64,000 nt of DNA from Dugong dugon (taxonomy: Eukaryota > Chordata > Mammalia > Sirenia > Dugongidae), in NCBI GenBank assembly GCA_030035585.1, contig CM057480.1, positions 2,401,001 to 2,465,000 on the forward strand, written 5' to 3'. The notes beneath the pieces were generated by a model. The model was not told where the DNA came from and did no database searches. It was given only the letters and a program-made list of their open reading frames with translations. Below are positions 21,353 to 32,627 of this stretch, piece after piece; position 1 is the stretch's first letter, and every line of letters starts with the position of its first letter. A program made the position numbers and the translations under genes.

Positions 21353-21718
21353 CGCAACAGTACTTACAGCATTTGATTTTATTCTGAAGTGGGGCCTTAT
21401 CCGACCATCAACACAGCTTTCTTTCAGAGCAGGAATCTGTGAGGCCCAGGAAAGGCTTATGCTCAACACCAGGTGAAGTCTGAAGTTCAACTTCTCTGTT
21501 TCTAGCTTGAGCATGTGCTCGTCAAACCGAAGATGACCCTCAACTCCAGGAGAACTGCACCAGGCGGCCTGGCCCTTGCGGCAGCCCTCCGTGTCTGGCC
21601 ATCCATCTGGCACTTTGGTTTTTGTCTAAGGCCCCCTTCCTTCCTCCAAGCACATGAGTTTTGATTCCTGTGAGCTGGTAAGAGGGGCTTCATGCTAACT
21701 CACTTAGTTAATATATTA

Positions 21719-21886
21719 AAAAAAACCCAAATCAAACCTGTTGCTGTCGAATCGATTCTGACTCATAGCGACCCTATAGGACAGAGTAGAACTGCCCATA
21801 GGGTTTCCAAGGAGCAGCTGGTGGATTCGAACTGCCGACCTTTCAGTTAGCAGCCAAGCTCTTAACCACTGCACCACCAGGTCTCC
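21719..21886 (-). mobile_element. AfroSINE (deletion subfamily), minus, with target duplication
   Basis: It starts with an A run and 'acctgttgctgtcgaatcg' and ends 'taaccactgcaccaccagg'. It is flanked by tagttaatatat (from 21705) and tagttaacatat (from 21887), 11/12 identical. Confidence 0.92.
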
Positions 21887-22101
21887 TAGTTAACATATAA
21901 TTCAGGTAAATTTGGGGGGCACCATGTCCCGAGCTCCCTAACCAGACGAGCAGTCAGAGGTGAGCAGGGCTCCCCATCACCTGACCCAGTGAGTTGACGG
22001 AGTTCATTCCCAGAAAAGACTTTACTGGACCCACTCCATGATGAGTCAGCCTGAGCCGCACCAGAAATAACCATCCTTTTCCCAGAAGGGAATCCTTTGG
22101 G

Positions 22102-22318
22102 ACCAAAACCAAAACCAACCTCACTGCTGCCGAGTCAATTCCGACTCCCAGTGACCCCGAAGGACAGAGGAGAACTGCCCCGTGGGGTTTCTAAGGCTGT
22201 AAATCTTTGCAGAAACAGACTGCCACAGCTTTCTCCCGTGGAGTGGCAGGTGGGTTTGAACCGCTGACCTTCCGGTTCGCAGCCGAGCACTTTAACCACT
22301 GTGCCGCCAGGGCTCCTT
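22102..22318 (-). mobile_element. AfroSINE, long form, minus, with target duplication
   Basis: This copy retains the internal segment ('gctgtaaatctttgcagaaa' with 'cagactgccacagc'). It is flanked by tcctttggg at 22093-22101 and 22319-22327, a perfect 9-bp duplication. Confidence 0.92.
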
Positions 22319-22425
22319 TCCTTTGGGGCGGAAGCCGTGGAAGCCCCATCCACAAAGAAAATACATGGGGCTGCAGCACATGGAGCGCCAAAGCTTTGGC
22401 ATCATCCTCTACTGGGTTAAAGGCT

Positions 22426-22590
22426 TGAGCCCTGGGGGCACAGTGGTTAAGAGCTCGGGGGCTAACCAAAAGGTCAGCAGTTCGAGTCCACCAGTCGCCC
22501 CTTGGAAACCCTCTGGGGCAGTTCTACGCTGTCCTGCGAGGTCGCTATGAGTCGGAATGGACTCTACAGCGCCGAGTTTGGTTTTCTGTT
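22426..22590 (+). mobile_element. AfroSINE (deletion subfamily)
   Basis: 'gagccctgggggcacagtgg', 'gcagttcgagtccaccagtc' and 'aggtcgctatgagtcggaat'. It faces the minus copy at 22102-22318 with only about 107 bp between them. Confidence 0.9.
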
Positions 22591-22845
22591 TTGATTATTG
22601 GCTCAGGTATCTGACACCTGTGTCTTACTATCCTTTTACAAAGGCTCGAATGCCGAGCTGACGTCTGTCCTCCAGGGCCACTGCTGCGCTGTCAGTGCTG
22701 ACAGGTGCGAAGTATGGGGTACACAAATGGCCCCCACTCAGTAATGACAGACTAGGTGTATCCAAAATGTTGGAACCTGAGGGTCCAGTGGAAGACTTCT
22801 TGGGGTATAGCATACTCAGTTTCCCTTGGAGAAGACCAGATGCTA

Positions 22846-23290
22846 TCTGTTGGCCCATTCAATCGTCAATCATTTACTGAACCCCCACAAAGTGTCAGAC
22901 ACGAGCAGGAGAGGAGAACGCAAATGTCAGATAAGAAGGGACCCCACTTTTGAGGAGACAGCGTTGTGGGGGAAAAGGCCACAAGTGAATGTCTCTTCCT
23001 ATAGGGGGTGGGGAGAAAGAGCGGAAGTTCACTATGACACAGGCTGTAAGGGGCCCAAGCAAGTCGCTGCAAGAGCAAGTAGCAGGGCTCCACTCTCTTC
23101 TCAGAGTTAATAAAAGCTTTAAAAAGGAGGTGGCTCTGGGGTTGGTCTTGGAGGGATAATAGGAATTTGCCCAGTTTGGGTGGAGCATTGTGCTGGGAAG
23201 GGCAGTGACGGGGGCAAGGCAGGAGAGGTAGTGGCCGAGAGGAGGCTGAAGCTTTAGAACAAGGCTCCGCCCAAGACGGGACTGGAGGGA
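22846..23290 (-). mobile_element. L2-type LINE fragment, minus (tentative)
   Basis: 'caatcatttactgaaccccc', 'aaagtgtcagacacgagcag' and the later 'ggaagggcagtgacgggggc' follow the order of reversed L2 3' sequence, with strong divergence. Confidence 0.4.
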
Positions 23291-23624
23291 CGTCCAGCGG
23301 AGGGGCAGCTATGCAGCCACAGGCTGAGTGGCCTTCTCTGCCTCAGTGTGGGCAGGTGGCCCTCGCCTGTGAAGGCTCTGAAGCCGACTTTAGAACATCA
23401 CGATATGAAAACAGACATAGCTGTGCAGGAGAACATCTATCCTCTGCTCACTGGAGACGCTGAAACCATAGGTGATGTGTTAACGTGCGCTGAGTGATAC
23501 CGCCTCCCGGGCAAAGCGGGGTTCACGCCGCCAGCAGGGCCAGAGAAATCCTGCCCTAGAGGCCAATCAGCGACGGCAATCTGCAATCAGGAGGCTGTCT
23601 GCTGACTGGAGGAAGAATCTGACA

Positions 23625-23790
23625 TTTGTTGACTCACTCACTCACTCAGGAGAGATTCACTGACCACCTCCCCATGCCAGGCCCTGTTCCAGGTACGGGG
23701 GCCCCAGTGGGGAACGCAGGCCCTGCCTTCACAGTACGTGTACTCTGCCGGGGGATACAGCACATAAATATTTAATGAATTAAAGAATAA
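23625..23790 (-). mobile_element. L2 LINE 3' fragment, minus
   Basis: 'tgactcactcactcactcag', 'ccatgccaggccctgttcca', then 'ggggatacagcacataaa' match reversed L2 3' end sequence. Confidence 0.55.
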
Positions 23791-23819
23791 AATAATTACA
23801 CAGGCAAAAAAGAAAAAAA

Positions 23820-24135
23820 AAAAACCTGATAAACTGAACGTCATCAAATTTTAAAACTTTTTGTGCTTCAGAAGACACCATAAAAAAAAGTGAAAAGACA
23901 ACCCACAGAACGGGAGAAATCATACTTCTGATAAGGGACTTGTATTTAGAATACATAAAGAACTCTTACATTTCAATAACAAAAAGACAAAGAACCCAAT
24001 TAAAAAATGGGCAAAAGATCTAAATAAACATTTCCCCAAAAAAAATACACAGACGGCCAACAAGGCAGATGAAAAGATGCTCAGCATCATCAGCAACCAG
24101 GGAACTACAATGAGATGTCACTCCACACCCTACTG
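23820..24135 (+). mobile_element. L1 ORF2 3' fragment
   Basis: 'ttttgtgcttcagaagacac', 'tgggcaaaagatctaaataa' and 'gaactacaatgagatgtcac' are diagnostic of the L1 ORF2 C-terminal region. Frameshifts and stops are frequent. It ends abruptly where the RTE copy begins. Confidence 0.75.
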
Positions 24136-24822
24136 TTGTGTTGTTAGTTGCCACTGACTTGGCTCTGACTCACAGCAACCTTGTGCGTAACAGAACGAAA
24201 CACTGCCCGGCCCTGCGCCATCCTCACGACTGTCGTTATGCTCGAGCCCACTGTTGCAGCCACTGTGTCAATCCATCTCGTCGAGGGTCTTCCTCTTTTT
24301 GGCTGACCCTCTACTTTACCAAGCATGATGTCCTTCTCTGGGGACTGGTCCCTCCCGATAACATGTCCAAAGTATGTGACAGGAAGTCTTGCCACCTTCT
24401 CTTCTAAGGAGCATTTTGGCTGCGATTTTCTTTTTCTTTAAATGTAAAAGCTATTTATTGCAGCACTGTGTTTATTTTACTTTTTTAAATAACATTTTAC
24501 TGTGTTTTTGGTGAAGGTTTACACAGCACTTTAGGTTCTCATTCAACAACTTTTTCCAAGACAGATTTGTCCATTCTTCTGGCAGTCCATGGTATATTCA
24601 ATATTCTTCACCAACACCATAATTCAAAGGCATCAATTCTTCTTTGGTCTTCCTTACTCATTGTCCAGCTTTCGCACGCATATGAGGCGATTGGAAACAC
24701 CATGGCTTGGGTCAGGAGCAACTTGGTCCTCAAGGTGACATCTTTGCTTTTCAACACTTTAAAGAGGTCTTTTGCAGCAGAGGGGACATCTTTCACAATT
24801 CGTATAGCAGCACTGGAATAAC
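24136..24822 (-). mobile_element. RTE-type LINE 3' end, minus, with L1 insert
   Basis: Minus-strand 3' portion of an RTE (Bov-B-like) LINE. The segment 24608-24796 still reads ELWCW, TMSKEDQRRIDAF and LLTQAMVFPIASYACES in reverse order. It is interrupted at about 24420-24548 by an L1 3' fragment. Confidence 0.8.
24420..24548 (-). mobile_element. L1 3' fragment nested in RTE, minus
   Basis: 'ttttggtgaaggtttacaca' and 'ttaggttctcattcaacaac' are similar to the L1 tail at 15680-15730. The RTE reading resumes right after it at 'tttttccaagacagatttg'. Confidence 0.6.
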
Positions 24823-24959
24823 TATGGGTGACCCTATGGGGAGCTTTGTTAAACAGGCCTAGATGGAGTCTGTCTGTGGACCCACTGAGTCAAAGGGCAC
24901 AGCCTGGGTATGCATTTGCTGAAGTAGCTCCCTGGTGCTTGTGAGGTGCACCCAGCTGG

Positions 24960-25267
24960 TTGCTGTTGCTGTCAGCTGCCGTCAAGTCGGCCCCTGACTC
25001 ATGGCAACCCCATGCACAACAGTTTTGGACTGTTGTGATCCATAGGGCTTTCGCTGTCTGATTTTAAGAAGTAGATGGCCGGGTCCTTCTTCCTAGTCCG
25101 TCTTAGTCTGAAAGCTTCACTGAAATCTGTTCAGCATCATAGTAACACACACACCTCCACCGGCAGATGGGTGGTAGCTGTGCTTGAGGTGCTTTGATTG
25201 GCTGGGAATTGACCTAAGGTTCTCTGCATGGAAGGCAAGAATTCTACCACGGCACCACCGCTGACCT
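24960..25267 (-). mobile_element. tRNA-Gly-headed SINE, minus
   Basis: The inverted tail 'gctgtcagctgccgtcaag' is followed by the body ('cttcttcctagtccgtctta') and the reversed tRNA-like head ('ggaaggcaagaattctacca', B-box region 'ggaattgacctaagg'). Same family as 7196-7540. Confidence 0.82.
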
Positions 25268-25280
25268 CTGCACCCAAGTT

Positions 25281-25488
25281 CCCAAAGCCCAGAAACCCAA
25301 CGCCGTCGAGTCGATTCTGACGCACAGCTACCCTCTAGGACAGAGCAGAACTGCCCCGTAAGGTTCCAAGGCTGTAATCTTGACGGAAGCAGACTGCCAC
25401 GTCTTTCTCCTGAAGAGCGGCTGGTGGGTCCGAACTGACAACATATTAGTTAGCAGCGAGTGCTTAACCACTGTGCCACCAGGGCTCC
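25281..25488 (-). mobile_element. AfroSINE, long form, minus, with target duplication
   Basis: 'acgccgtcgagtcgattctg' opens the reversed tail, and 'aatcttgacggaagcagact' keeps the internal segment. It is flanked by ctgcacccaagtt (25268-25280) and ctgtacccaagtt (25489-25501), 12/13. Confidence 0.92.
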
Positions 25489-25499
25489 CTGTACCCAAG

Positions 25500-25640
25500 T
25501 TAAGAATCCTCCAAAGTAGTCAGGCTGCATCAGAATCCTCTGGCAGGCTTGTTAAAGATGCAGAGTAGGAAAGGAGCCCGGAAATCTGGTTTTTGAATTA
25601 TTGGAGGCAAGTGTTCTGCACCAGGCTTTGAAACCCTGGC
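25500..25640 (+). mobile_element. MER5-like DNA transposon fragment (tentative)
   Basis: 'gctgcatcagaatcctctgg' and 'caggcttgttaaagatgcag' follow MER5 internal order. The termini are eroded. Confidence 0.45.
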
Positions 25641-26527
25641 CCCAGGAACCAACACAGTCACTGCCGTTGGAGGTTTAAAGGAATTGAGACCCAGAGTGCA
25701 CAGGACAAACGCCTTCCCTTGGGCTCTGAATCTGGCTGGAAGCCTGAGCCCCAGCATTACCCTCCTCCAGCCTGTGAGTGGTCAGACAGGAGCCTCGGTG
25801 ACATCACCCTGCCCACCAGGCCCCAGAGGAAGCTCACACCATCTTCAACAAGTGTTTCTTATTTTGCCTCAAATGGCAAACAGCTTCTGTAGAAGAATTC
25901 TCACGTATGTGACGCATATGCTTTTTGTTAATCCTTACATTCCTCTGTTCATGCCCTAATTTAATAATTATTTATTGAGTGGGTCTCCATGTGCCTCGTG
26001 GGGCAATATGCCTTTGTGATGCAGTGCCTGCCGCCTCCAAGGAGAAGCTTCCCGCTTGGGAGAAGGACCAACCAGCCCGGGGGCAGACAGTTCTTAATCT
26101 TGTATGATGAGCACGTGGGCGAGGCGTGGCAAAGGGCTGACACTGGTCTTCGTTACAAGAGAAGCATTAGCTTCCCCTGCCCCTACTCCCATAAGTTGGA
26201 GTTTCCAACTCATTACTAGTATTATTATTTCTTTTCCTTTTAACTAACAAAAAACTCAACAAGTTCTTTAAATTATAGAATCCAAGATTGGACAGAGTGG
26301 TCTACCAGAGTCATACCAGGGCTGACTTTCATGGGAAAATTAGCTCACCATCTGAACACAGAGGTCACAGTTACAAACAGCAGTTACAAATGACAATACC
26401 AAAAAAATGTCATTTCATAAAATGGTAAGATCTAGCTGAGGGTCCCTTATTCAGAAGTTTATCTAGCAGACTATGAAAGTGAGGAGAGGCCCCTGTAGCA
26501 AGTTTTGTGGGACCTGTACTCTCTCAG

Positions 26528-26605
26528 GTATTTATTCAGCAGATAAGACCCAGTTCATTCCGTGGGCCAGGCATGGAGGTGCAGTAGATGCCGGCCCTCA
26601 GCAAG
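26528..26605 (-). mobile_element. L2/MIR-type fragment
   Basis: 'tatttattcagcagataaga' and 'cgtgggccaggcatggaggt' resemble the reversed L2 3' segment. Short. Confidence 0.35.
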
Positions 26606-27104
26606 CCTCTCTGTTATACATACGAGCATGAAGTGATGGCCTTAGCAGTTGGTCTTACCTAGAAACATACATCAGCTGAGGGCTCAAGCTTCAGGACACG
26701 CTCATGAGGACAGAGATGGAAGCAAAGGCTGTCTCTCAGGATGTGAGATGTCCAGACTGTACATGTCCAGGAGATGCCTGATGGCCTGATGCCAAGAACC
26801 TCGATGATCAATACCCAATTAGAACGGTTGCAAAACCCGTGCTACAGAAGCTGAACTTAAAGCATTGAATTAAGGAAGACCCACTAATATAATTAAATGC
26901 TGAAGCACGTGTCTCTTTTGTACCATCAAGAACAATATAGGGTGATGGACTTTTGTTTTCTAGATTACCACTGATTTTCTGCAAGAGGCTGAGTTTTAAC
27001 ATTTCCAGTTAATTGGCTAGCTTAAAATTATCGCCACACGTCCATGTAGTTAAGGGCTCTTTCTGGTTGTTTCAATGGCTAGGTTTTAAATTCAGCTTCG
27101 CTGG

Positions 27105-27508
27105 AGTTGTTGTTGTTGTTAGGTGGCATTGTTAGGTGGTTCTGACTCACAGCGACCCTGTGTACAACAGAACGAAACACTGCCTGGTCCTGCGCCGTCC
27201 TCACAGTCAATGTTATGCTTCAGCCCATTGTTGCAGCCACTGTGTCAATCCGTCTTGTTCAGGGTCTTCCTTTTTTTCACTGACCCTCTGCCCTACCAAG
27301 CATGGTGTCCTTCTCTGGGGACTGGTCCCTCCTGATAACATGTCCAAAGTACGGGAGACGAAGTCTCGCTATCCTTGCTTCTAAGGAACACTCCGGCTGT
27401 ACGTCTAAGATAGATTTGTTTGTTTTTCTGGCAGTCCATGGTATATTCAATGTTCTTCGCCAACACCATAATTTAAAGGCATCAATTCTTCTTCAGTCTT
27501 CCTTGGAG
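27105..27508 (-). mobile_element. RTE-type LINE 3' end, minus
   Basis: It starts with the (gtt)n end, then 'ctgactcacagcgaccctg', 'gcctggtcctgcgccgtcct' and 'ctggtccctcctgataacat', each shared with the other RTE copies. It is 5'-truncated after 'ttcttcttcagtcttccttg'. Confidence 0.85.
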
Positions 27509-28282
27509 GTTGTTAGTGTAAAAATAATAATTTTCCCCAGGTTCTTTGAGTTGAGTCTATATAAAAGAATGTATGGTCGTCAGACTGCTCAAGACCCCAT
27601 ATGTTTGTTCTGAACCCACTGGAATATATTAAACCTCTGATTGTTCTAGAAGCAGATTGTGCGGGATGAAAGGAGTGGCTTATTTATGACTTTCCATGCT
27701 CTCTAGCCCTATAGAAGTAATCAATCAATGTTCTCTGTGATTCCATTCCACATTTTCCACGTGTTCCTCCCCCACAGGACACTTCAGCTCATTCTTTATT
27801 CTCCTTTTGAAAATGTTTTCACTTGTCTTGCTTCCCACACTGGTTTCTAGTTCTGTGCAGGTGGCTAGACTGACCACACACTGTCTCTTCCACGCAGGGG
27901 GAAGGACGGTACACGGATGCTGTCAGAGCTCCATCAATGGCCCCCTGGATCTCTTTACTACCGCCAGGGACACTAACTTCCCAAGTGTCAGACCTGCGCG
28001 CTTTTTGTTGAAGGATGGCCCCAGGCTGCTGGGACCCTCCTTGCCTGTGAACATGGAGAGATGGAAGTGCCTGGAAATCCACATCCCATTGGGGCAACTC
28101 TTGACCAAACTCCCTCGGCCCTGACTGGGACACTCTGTGGTGTGACCTATACTTGGATTGAGCCAGTTACCCACCACCTCTCTCACCACTTGAGGACATT
28201 GCTTGATACCACCACACCCTGACTTGGCCTTCTTCCCTTCCAGCCCTACTTCTCCACTCTTCTCATGGTTGTTCCTGGGAGA

Positions 28283-28489
28283 AAAACCAGTTGCCACTGA
28301 GTTGACTACAACTTATTGTGACCCATGTGTGTCAGAGTAGAACTGTGCTCCATAGGGTTTTCAGTGGCTGATTTTTTGGAATCAGATCACCATGCCTTTC
28401 TTTAGAGGTGCCTCTGGGTGGACTTGAACCACCAACCTTTCAGTTAGCAGCTGAAAGTGCTAACTATTTGCACCACACAGGGACTCCCT
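28283..28489 (-). mobile_element. AfroSINE, head variant, minus
   Basis: Reversed tail 'gttgccactgagttgacta', body 'gtgtgtcagagtagaactgt', head end 'cagttagcagctgaaagtgc' and 'accacacagggactccc'. Confidence 0.88.
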
Positions 28490-29059
28490 GCTGGGAATAC
28501 TTTCTAGTAAATCTTTCAAGTGGCGTCTTGTCTCAGGATTTCCTTCTAGAAACTTATCCTAAGATGGTGGAAAAGACGCTGTCACAGAAACAGCTTCCTT
28601 CCTCTGTCCCGGCCTTGGCATCAGTGGGAGCATTTAAGGCTCTGAGCAAATGACCTCCCGGGTCTTGTAAACTTCTCATCCTCTCTAATGCACGGTGCAG
28701 GGCAGATTTACTTCACTTGGGACTGCCAGTTCTAAGCAAATCAGGACCTTTTAAAACAAAGAATCCCACCCACCAAACATTAAGGATGCCAGCTAAGAAA
28801 GCCTTGCAGAGTTAAATGGCCCACAGATGATTTTAATCCACTTAAGTGCCTCTTAAACATGGACTCATTGAATCATCGTTCCCAAGCATTTTCTCTTTGT
28901 CTGCTTTGGGAAGGACGCCTCCTACGCTGTCCACACCAGGCTCCAGGGAATGAGGGCAGGGACCCTGAGGAGCAGCATATAGCCCCTCTCCTCGTCACAG
29001 AGCTTCACAGGAGAAGGAACTGGAACTCTGGAAACTTCCCAAATTGCAATTGCACGATG

Positions 29060-29200
29060 ATGTTTTTCAAACTGACTTGGATTAAAATCTCAGCTCTGCC
29101 ACTTACCAGTTGGTGCCTTAAGTACTCCTCTGCAGATAGCAATTCGTCCCTGCAACCTTGCTGTAAGGATTCAATGAGTTATGATGGTGGCTGCTGCCAG
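29060..29200 (+). mobile_element. MIR SINE
   Basis: 'ttaaaatctcagctctgcca' and 'cttaccagttggtgccttaa' with 'gtaaggattcaatgagttat' follow MIR consensus order. Confidence 0.65.
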
Positions 29201-29319
29201 GGTTCTCGTTCTTGCTATTAGGCTCTACTGAGGGACTTCTCAAGCGTTTCCTTTGTTCTGCCACTCACACCTGCTGGCAGATCCATAGGATGTTCAAAGC
29301 CATGCTCAGTTTTGCTGGG

Positions 29320-29470
29320 GGGATGAAAACTAAGATAATGGAGCTAACATGTGCTGAACTCTGACCACGTGGCAGACACTGCTCTGAACGCTTTGCTTAA
29401 ATAAGCTGACTTACACGTTGTAGCGAGGGTAATGAAGGTCCAGGGGCAATCTCTAAGTTGCATGCCTGCC
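29320..29470 (+). mobile_element. MIR-type SINE
   Basis: 'gagctaacatgtgctgaact', 'ggcagacactgctctgaacg' and 'ctttgcttaaataagctgac' match the MIRb-type 5' and core region. Confidence 0.6.
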
Positions 29471-29679
29471 ACCCCCGCCCAATTTCAAGATAAATAGATG
29501 TCAATAGCAGCGAGGCAGCAGCAGAAACGCCTTCCCCCCTCCTGTCTGGCGTGTCAGTCAGGCACCTTTCATATTTGTGGCACCTCAGGATGTCATTCCA
29601 TGTCTCGTCTGGTGCCCTCTTGGACTTGCACCTGGGGGCAACTGCCCCCCTCTGCCCTCCTCCTCCCTACACCTCCATT

Positions 29680-30018
29680 CTCAACAATCCTATAATGTGT
29701 TATAATCATCCCATTTTAGAGATGAGGATACAGGAGCCCAGGGAAGGTGAAGGAACTTGTGGTAGAGCCTGGTAGTCTAACCCTGGAGCCTAGTAGTCTA
29801 ACCTTGGAGCCTCATTGTCTAACCTTGGAGCCTGGGAGTCTAACCCTGGAGCCTAGTAGTGTAACCCTGGAGCCTAGCAGTCTAACCTTTGAGCCTGGTA
29901 GTCTAACCTTGGAGCCTACTAGCCTAACCTTGGAGCCTAGCAGTCTAACCCTGGAGCCTGGCAATCTAACCCTGGAGCCTGGCAGTCTAACCTTGGAGCC
30001 TGGTAGTCTAACCTCGGA
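29680..30018 (+). mobile_element. MIR fragment carrying an internal minisatellite
   Basis: 'ccattttagagatgaggata' and 'gaaggtgaaggaacttgtgg' are MIR 3' sequence. The expected 'tggtagagcctggattc'-like end grades into the 21-bp tandem array (29763-30014), so the array appears to have grown from the MIR. Confidence 0.55.
29763..30014 (+). repeat. 21-bp minisatellite, 12 units
   Basis: Twelve head-to-tail units of the form 'tggagcctrgyagtctaacc' plus one base, with scattered substitutions and no length change. Because 21 is a multiple of three, all frames stay open. Plus reads a heptad-like LTLEPGS repeat and minus another. I regard these as non-coding by-products. Confidence 0.95.
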
Positions 30019-30112
30019 GCCCATGCTGCCTCATAGACAGCAGTATGCAAAGAGGCCCTGCAGAGGGTCCGGTGCAGTTTTTTCTGCTTTGCTCTGCCAT
30101 ATCCTTCCTGCA

Positions 30113-30262
30113 GCACAGCAGTTCTCAAACCCTGTCTTGTGGCAGAATCACCTAGAAGCAGTTAAACGCAGACTGCTGGGCCTCACCCCCAGAGTTTCTG
30201 ACTCAGTAGGTCCAGTGTGGGGCCCATGAGTTTGTACTTATAATCAGTTCCCAGGTGATGTG
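30113..30262 (+). mobile_element. MER5-type hAT-Charlie DNA transposon
   Basis: 'gcagttctcaaaccctgtc', 'gactgctgggcctcaccccc' and 'gagtttctgactcagtaggt' are diagnostic MER5A sequence. Confidence 0.75.
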
Positions 30263-30657
30263 GCTGCTGCTGGTCAGGGTGCTACCTGTTGGGCAGCGTG
30301 GATCTAGATTCTCCAGAAGCACTGGTGGCTTCCTTCCTTCGTTCTGGAGGGAAGCACCTTCCTGGGCAGGATCCACAATGGAAGACAGTCCCATGGGAGA
30401 CAGCTGGAGTTGGCCTTCTGAGTCAGGGGACACTGAATAACCCTTTTGCCTGGGGCAGAGGATGCTGGGGAATCTGTGGGGCTCCCTGCTGCTGACAAGG
30501 GAATCCTTCACCAGCCGCCAGCTGCCACTGTGACACCTACTCGTCACCCTTCTCCAGCTTGTCTCCACCTCCCCTTCTGAGAAATGGGGCTAGAAAACTA
30601 TCTCATAACAGTGCTGCGGTGAAGAAATGCTAACGAGGAACCCAAAGTGAGGAGGAG

Positions 30658-31070
30658 AGGTGGACTAACATTTATGGAGTGCCTTCTTCATGTCTGGAGC
30701 CCAGGTGGCACAGTGGTTAACAGCTTGGCTGCTCACCAAAAGGCTGGCAGTTCAAACCCACCAGGCGCTCCTTGGAAACCCTGTGTGGCAGTTCTACTCT
30801 GTCCTGTAGGGTTGCTATGAGCCGGAATCAACTCAGTGGCAATGGGTCTGGTTTTCTGTTGTTGCTGTTCTCCATGTCTGGCCTTGCAAGTGCCATCTTG
30901 TTAAATTCTGACACCGGGAGGCAGGTCTCAAAATCCCCACCTCACAGAGGAAGAAACTGAGGCTCTGAGAAGTTGGGCAACTTGCCGAAATGCACACAGC
31001 TATTAAAGGGCTGAAGGCGGGATTCAAACCCAGGTCTGTCTGGCTGCAGAGGCCCTATATTTCCTCTACC
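30658..31070 (+). mobile_element. MIR SINE interrupted by an AfroSINE
   Basis: The left part 'aacatttatggagtgccttc' is followed after the SINE by 'aagaaactgaggctctgaga', 'cttgccgaaatgcacacag' and 'attcaaacccaggtctgtct', a nearly complete MIR 3' half. Confidence 0.75.
30698..30872 (+). mobile_element. AfroSINE (deletion subfamily) nested in MIR
   Basis: 'agcccaggtggcacagtggt' to 'tcagtggcaatgggtctgg'. It is flanked by catgtctgg at 30689-30697 and 30873-30881, a perfect 9-bp duplication of MIR sequence. Confidence 0.93.
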
Positions 31071-32171
31071 CCAGGCTGCCTCCCTGTGACCGTTCAAGTG
31101 GCGGCCACCCTGCCTCCGAGGTAAATAAGCAGCCACTTTCCCCTGGCACTGAGCAGGCTGCCAAGAGAGGCCCTTGGCCCCACGTGGTGCTTTCTGCCAG
31201 GGAAGGAAACACAATGCAGCATTTCAAACCACAGAACAGACTCTGGTCTGTGCGGCGTTTTCCGGCCAGAAAGGAAAGATAAAGGGATCGGACGGTGTCT
31301 CATCCGCCTGGCGGATCAGTGGCTCATCCTCAGCCCAGACAGGAACAGCGTGTGACCACAAACACGGTGGCCCCGGGCCTCTGGAGCTGGCCAGGAGACC
31401 CCATGCTGGCAGCCAACATGGCCAACCATGAGTCCCAACCAGCAGCTCCCTCGTGAAGAACACTCAACAGCCTTGCTTTTTATAAGGAGCAGAGAGAGTT
31501 GCCTTTGGCACGAGGTTCAGCTTTCCTGCCCTGTTCCACGATCTCATGAATGAGGTGCTGAAAGCACCTCCAGCGCCCCTTCCCCAGCTTCAACCACCTC
31601 GGCTTCACAGCTCAGACTTCCTGCTTCTTTGGGGAGAGAGCTTGTTTCCTGTCTTCTTAATTTGAGGCCCTCCTCCATCCCAATCCACTGCCCTCCTCTC
31701 TATTTGGAGACTGAGGGTCATCTCTTAATCTGGAACCTTCTAAATGAGGGTGGCAGAGGAAGGAGATTCTGTCTTTCTCATGAGCACCAACGTCCTCACC
31801 AGCAGATGAATTTTTAACCGCTGGAAAACGACACGCAGGGCAAGACTTCTGCGTTCGAATCTTACATTTAGGCGGCATTAAAGGGTGAAAGCAAGGGTCA
31901 TGTGAACTTTCGGACAACAGACTTGCATTGTCCAGGGCTCCAAGTTCCTTAAAGGGTTTCCGAGAAACAGCCTTCCTAGCCAGAAATCCTGTCTGCTGTC
32001 AGCAGGCACGTCACACCCCACACCACTATCTCGAGCTAAGAGTGTTTTAACCCATTCCCTTCCAGAGCCCTTGGTCATGCCCTAGAGTTTTAAGTGGACA
32101 CTTAGGAGTGAGGATGGGGGTGGAGAGAACCTCCTCCTTCATCAACATGAGGTGGGCAGGAGGACCAGGGG

Positions 32172-32265
32172 ATCAAATCCCTCATCTGTTACTAGCTGTG
32201 AGACTTCTACCAAGTTACTTGTCTGCTCTCTTCATTGGTACATGAGGATCGCAATGCTACCGCAG
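32172..32265 (+). mobile_element. MIR SINE fragment
   Basis: 'tctgttactagctgtgagac' and 'ttctaccaagttacttgtct' are MIR core sequence. Confidence 0.7.
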
Positions 32266-32627
32266 ACATCTGGTTTTTTCTTTGCCACCCACATCCATTC
32301 ATTCTTCTGATGACCCTACCTCAAATTCCCTCTGGGGAGCCACCCCCTCCCCACCCTCAGTCCATGCGTTTTGGGAGGCACGCCACCTCATTCCCATATC
32401 CCCTAAGAGGTAGGGTATGTGACCCAGGCTTAAACCACTTGGGCCCATGAGACTCAATGAGATGCAAGGAAACTTCTACTGAAGCTTTTATGAAATGAGC
32501 TTATTCATGAGACCGTGCATCTGGATGGCCTAGCAGTCATTTTGCCAACTCAAGGGGACAGCCAAAATGAGAAAGAGAAGCTGTACCTAACTTACAAGTC
32601 TCTAACATCCACCCTGAGTAGGTACAG

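Noticed and set aside
29763..30014. CRISPR-like array
   Set aside because: Units are contiguous without spacers, and the genome is mammalian.
29747..30229. A 160-residue protein with LTLEPGS repeats
   Set aside because: The frame is a consequence of the 21-bp tandem array. The minus strand is equally open, and the flanks are MIR and MER5 sequence.
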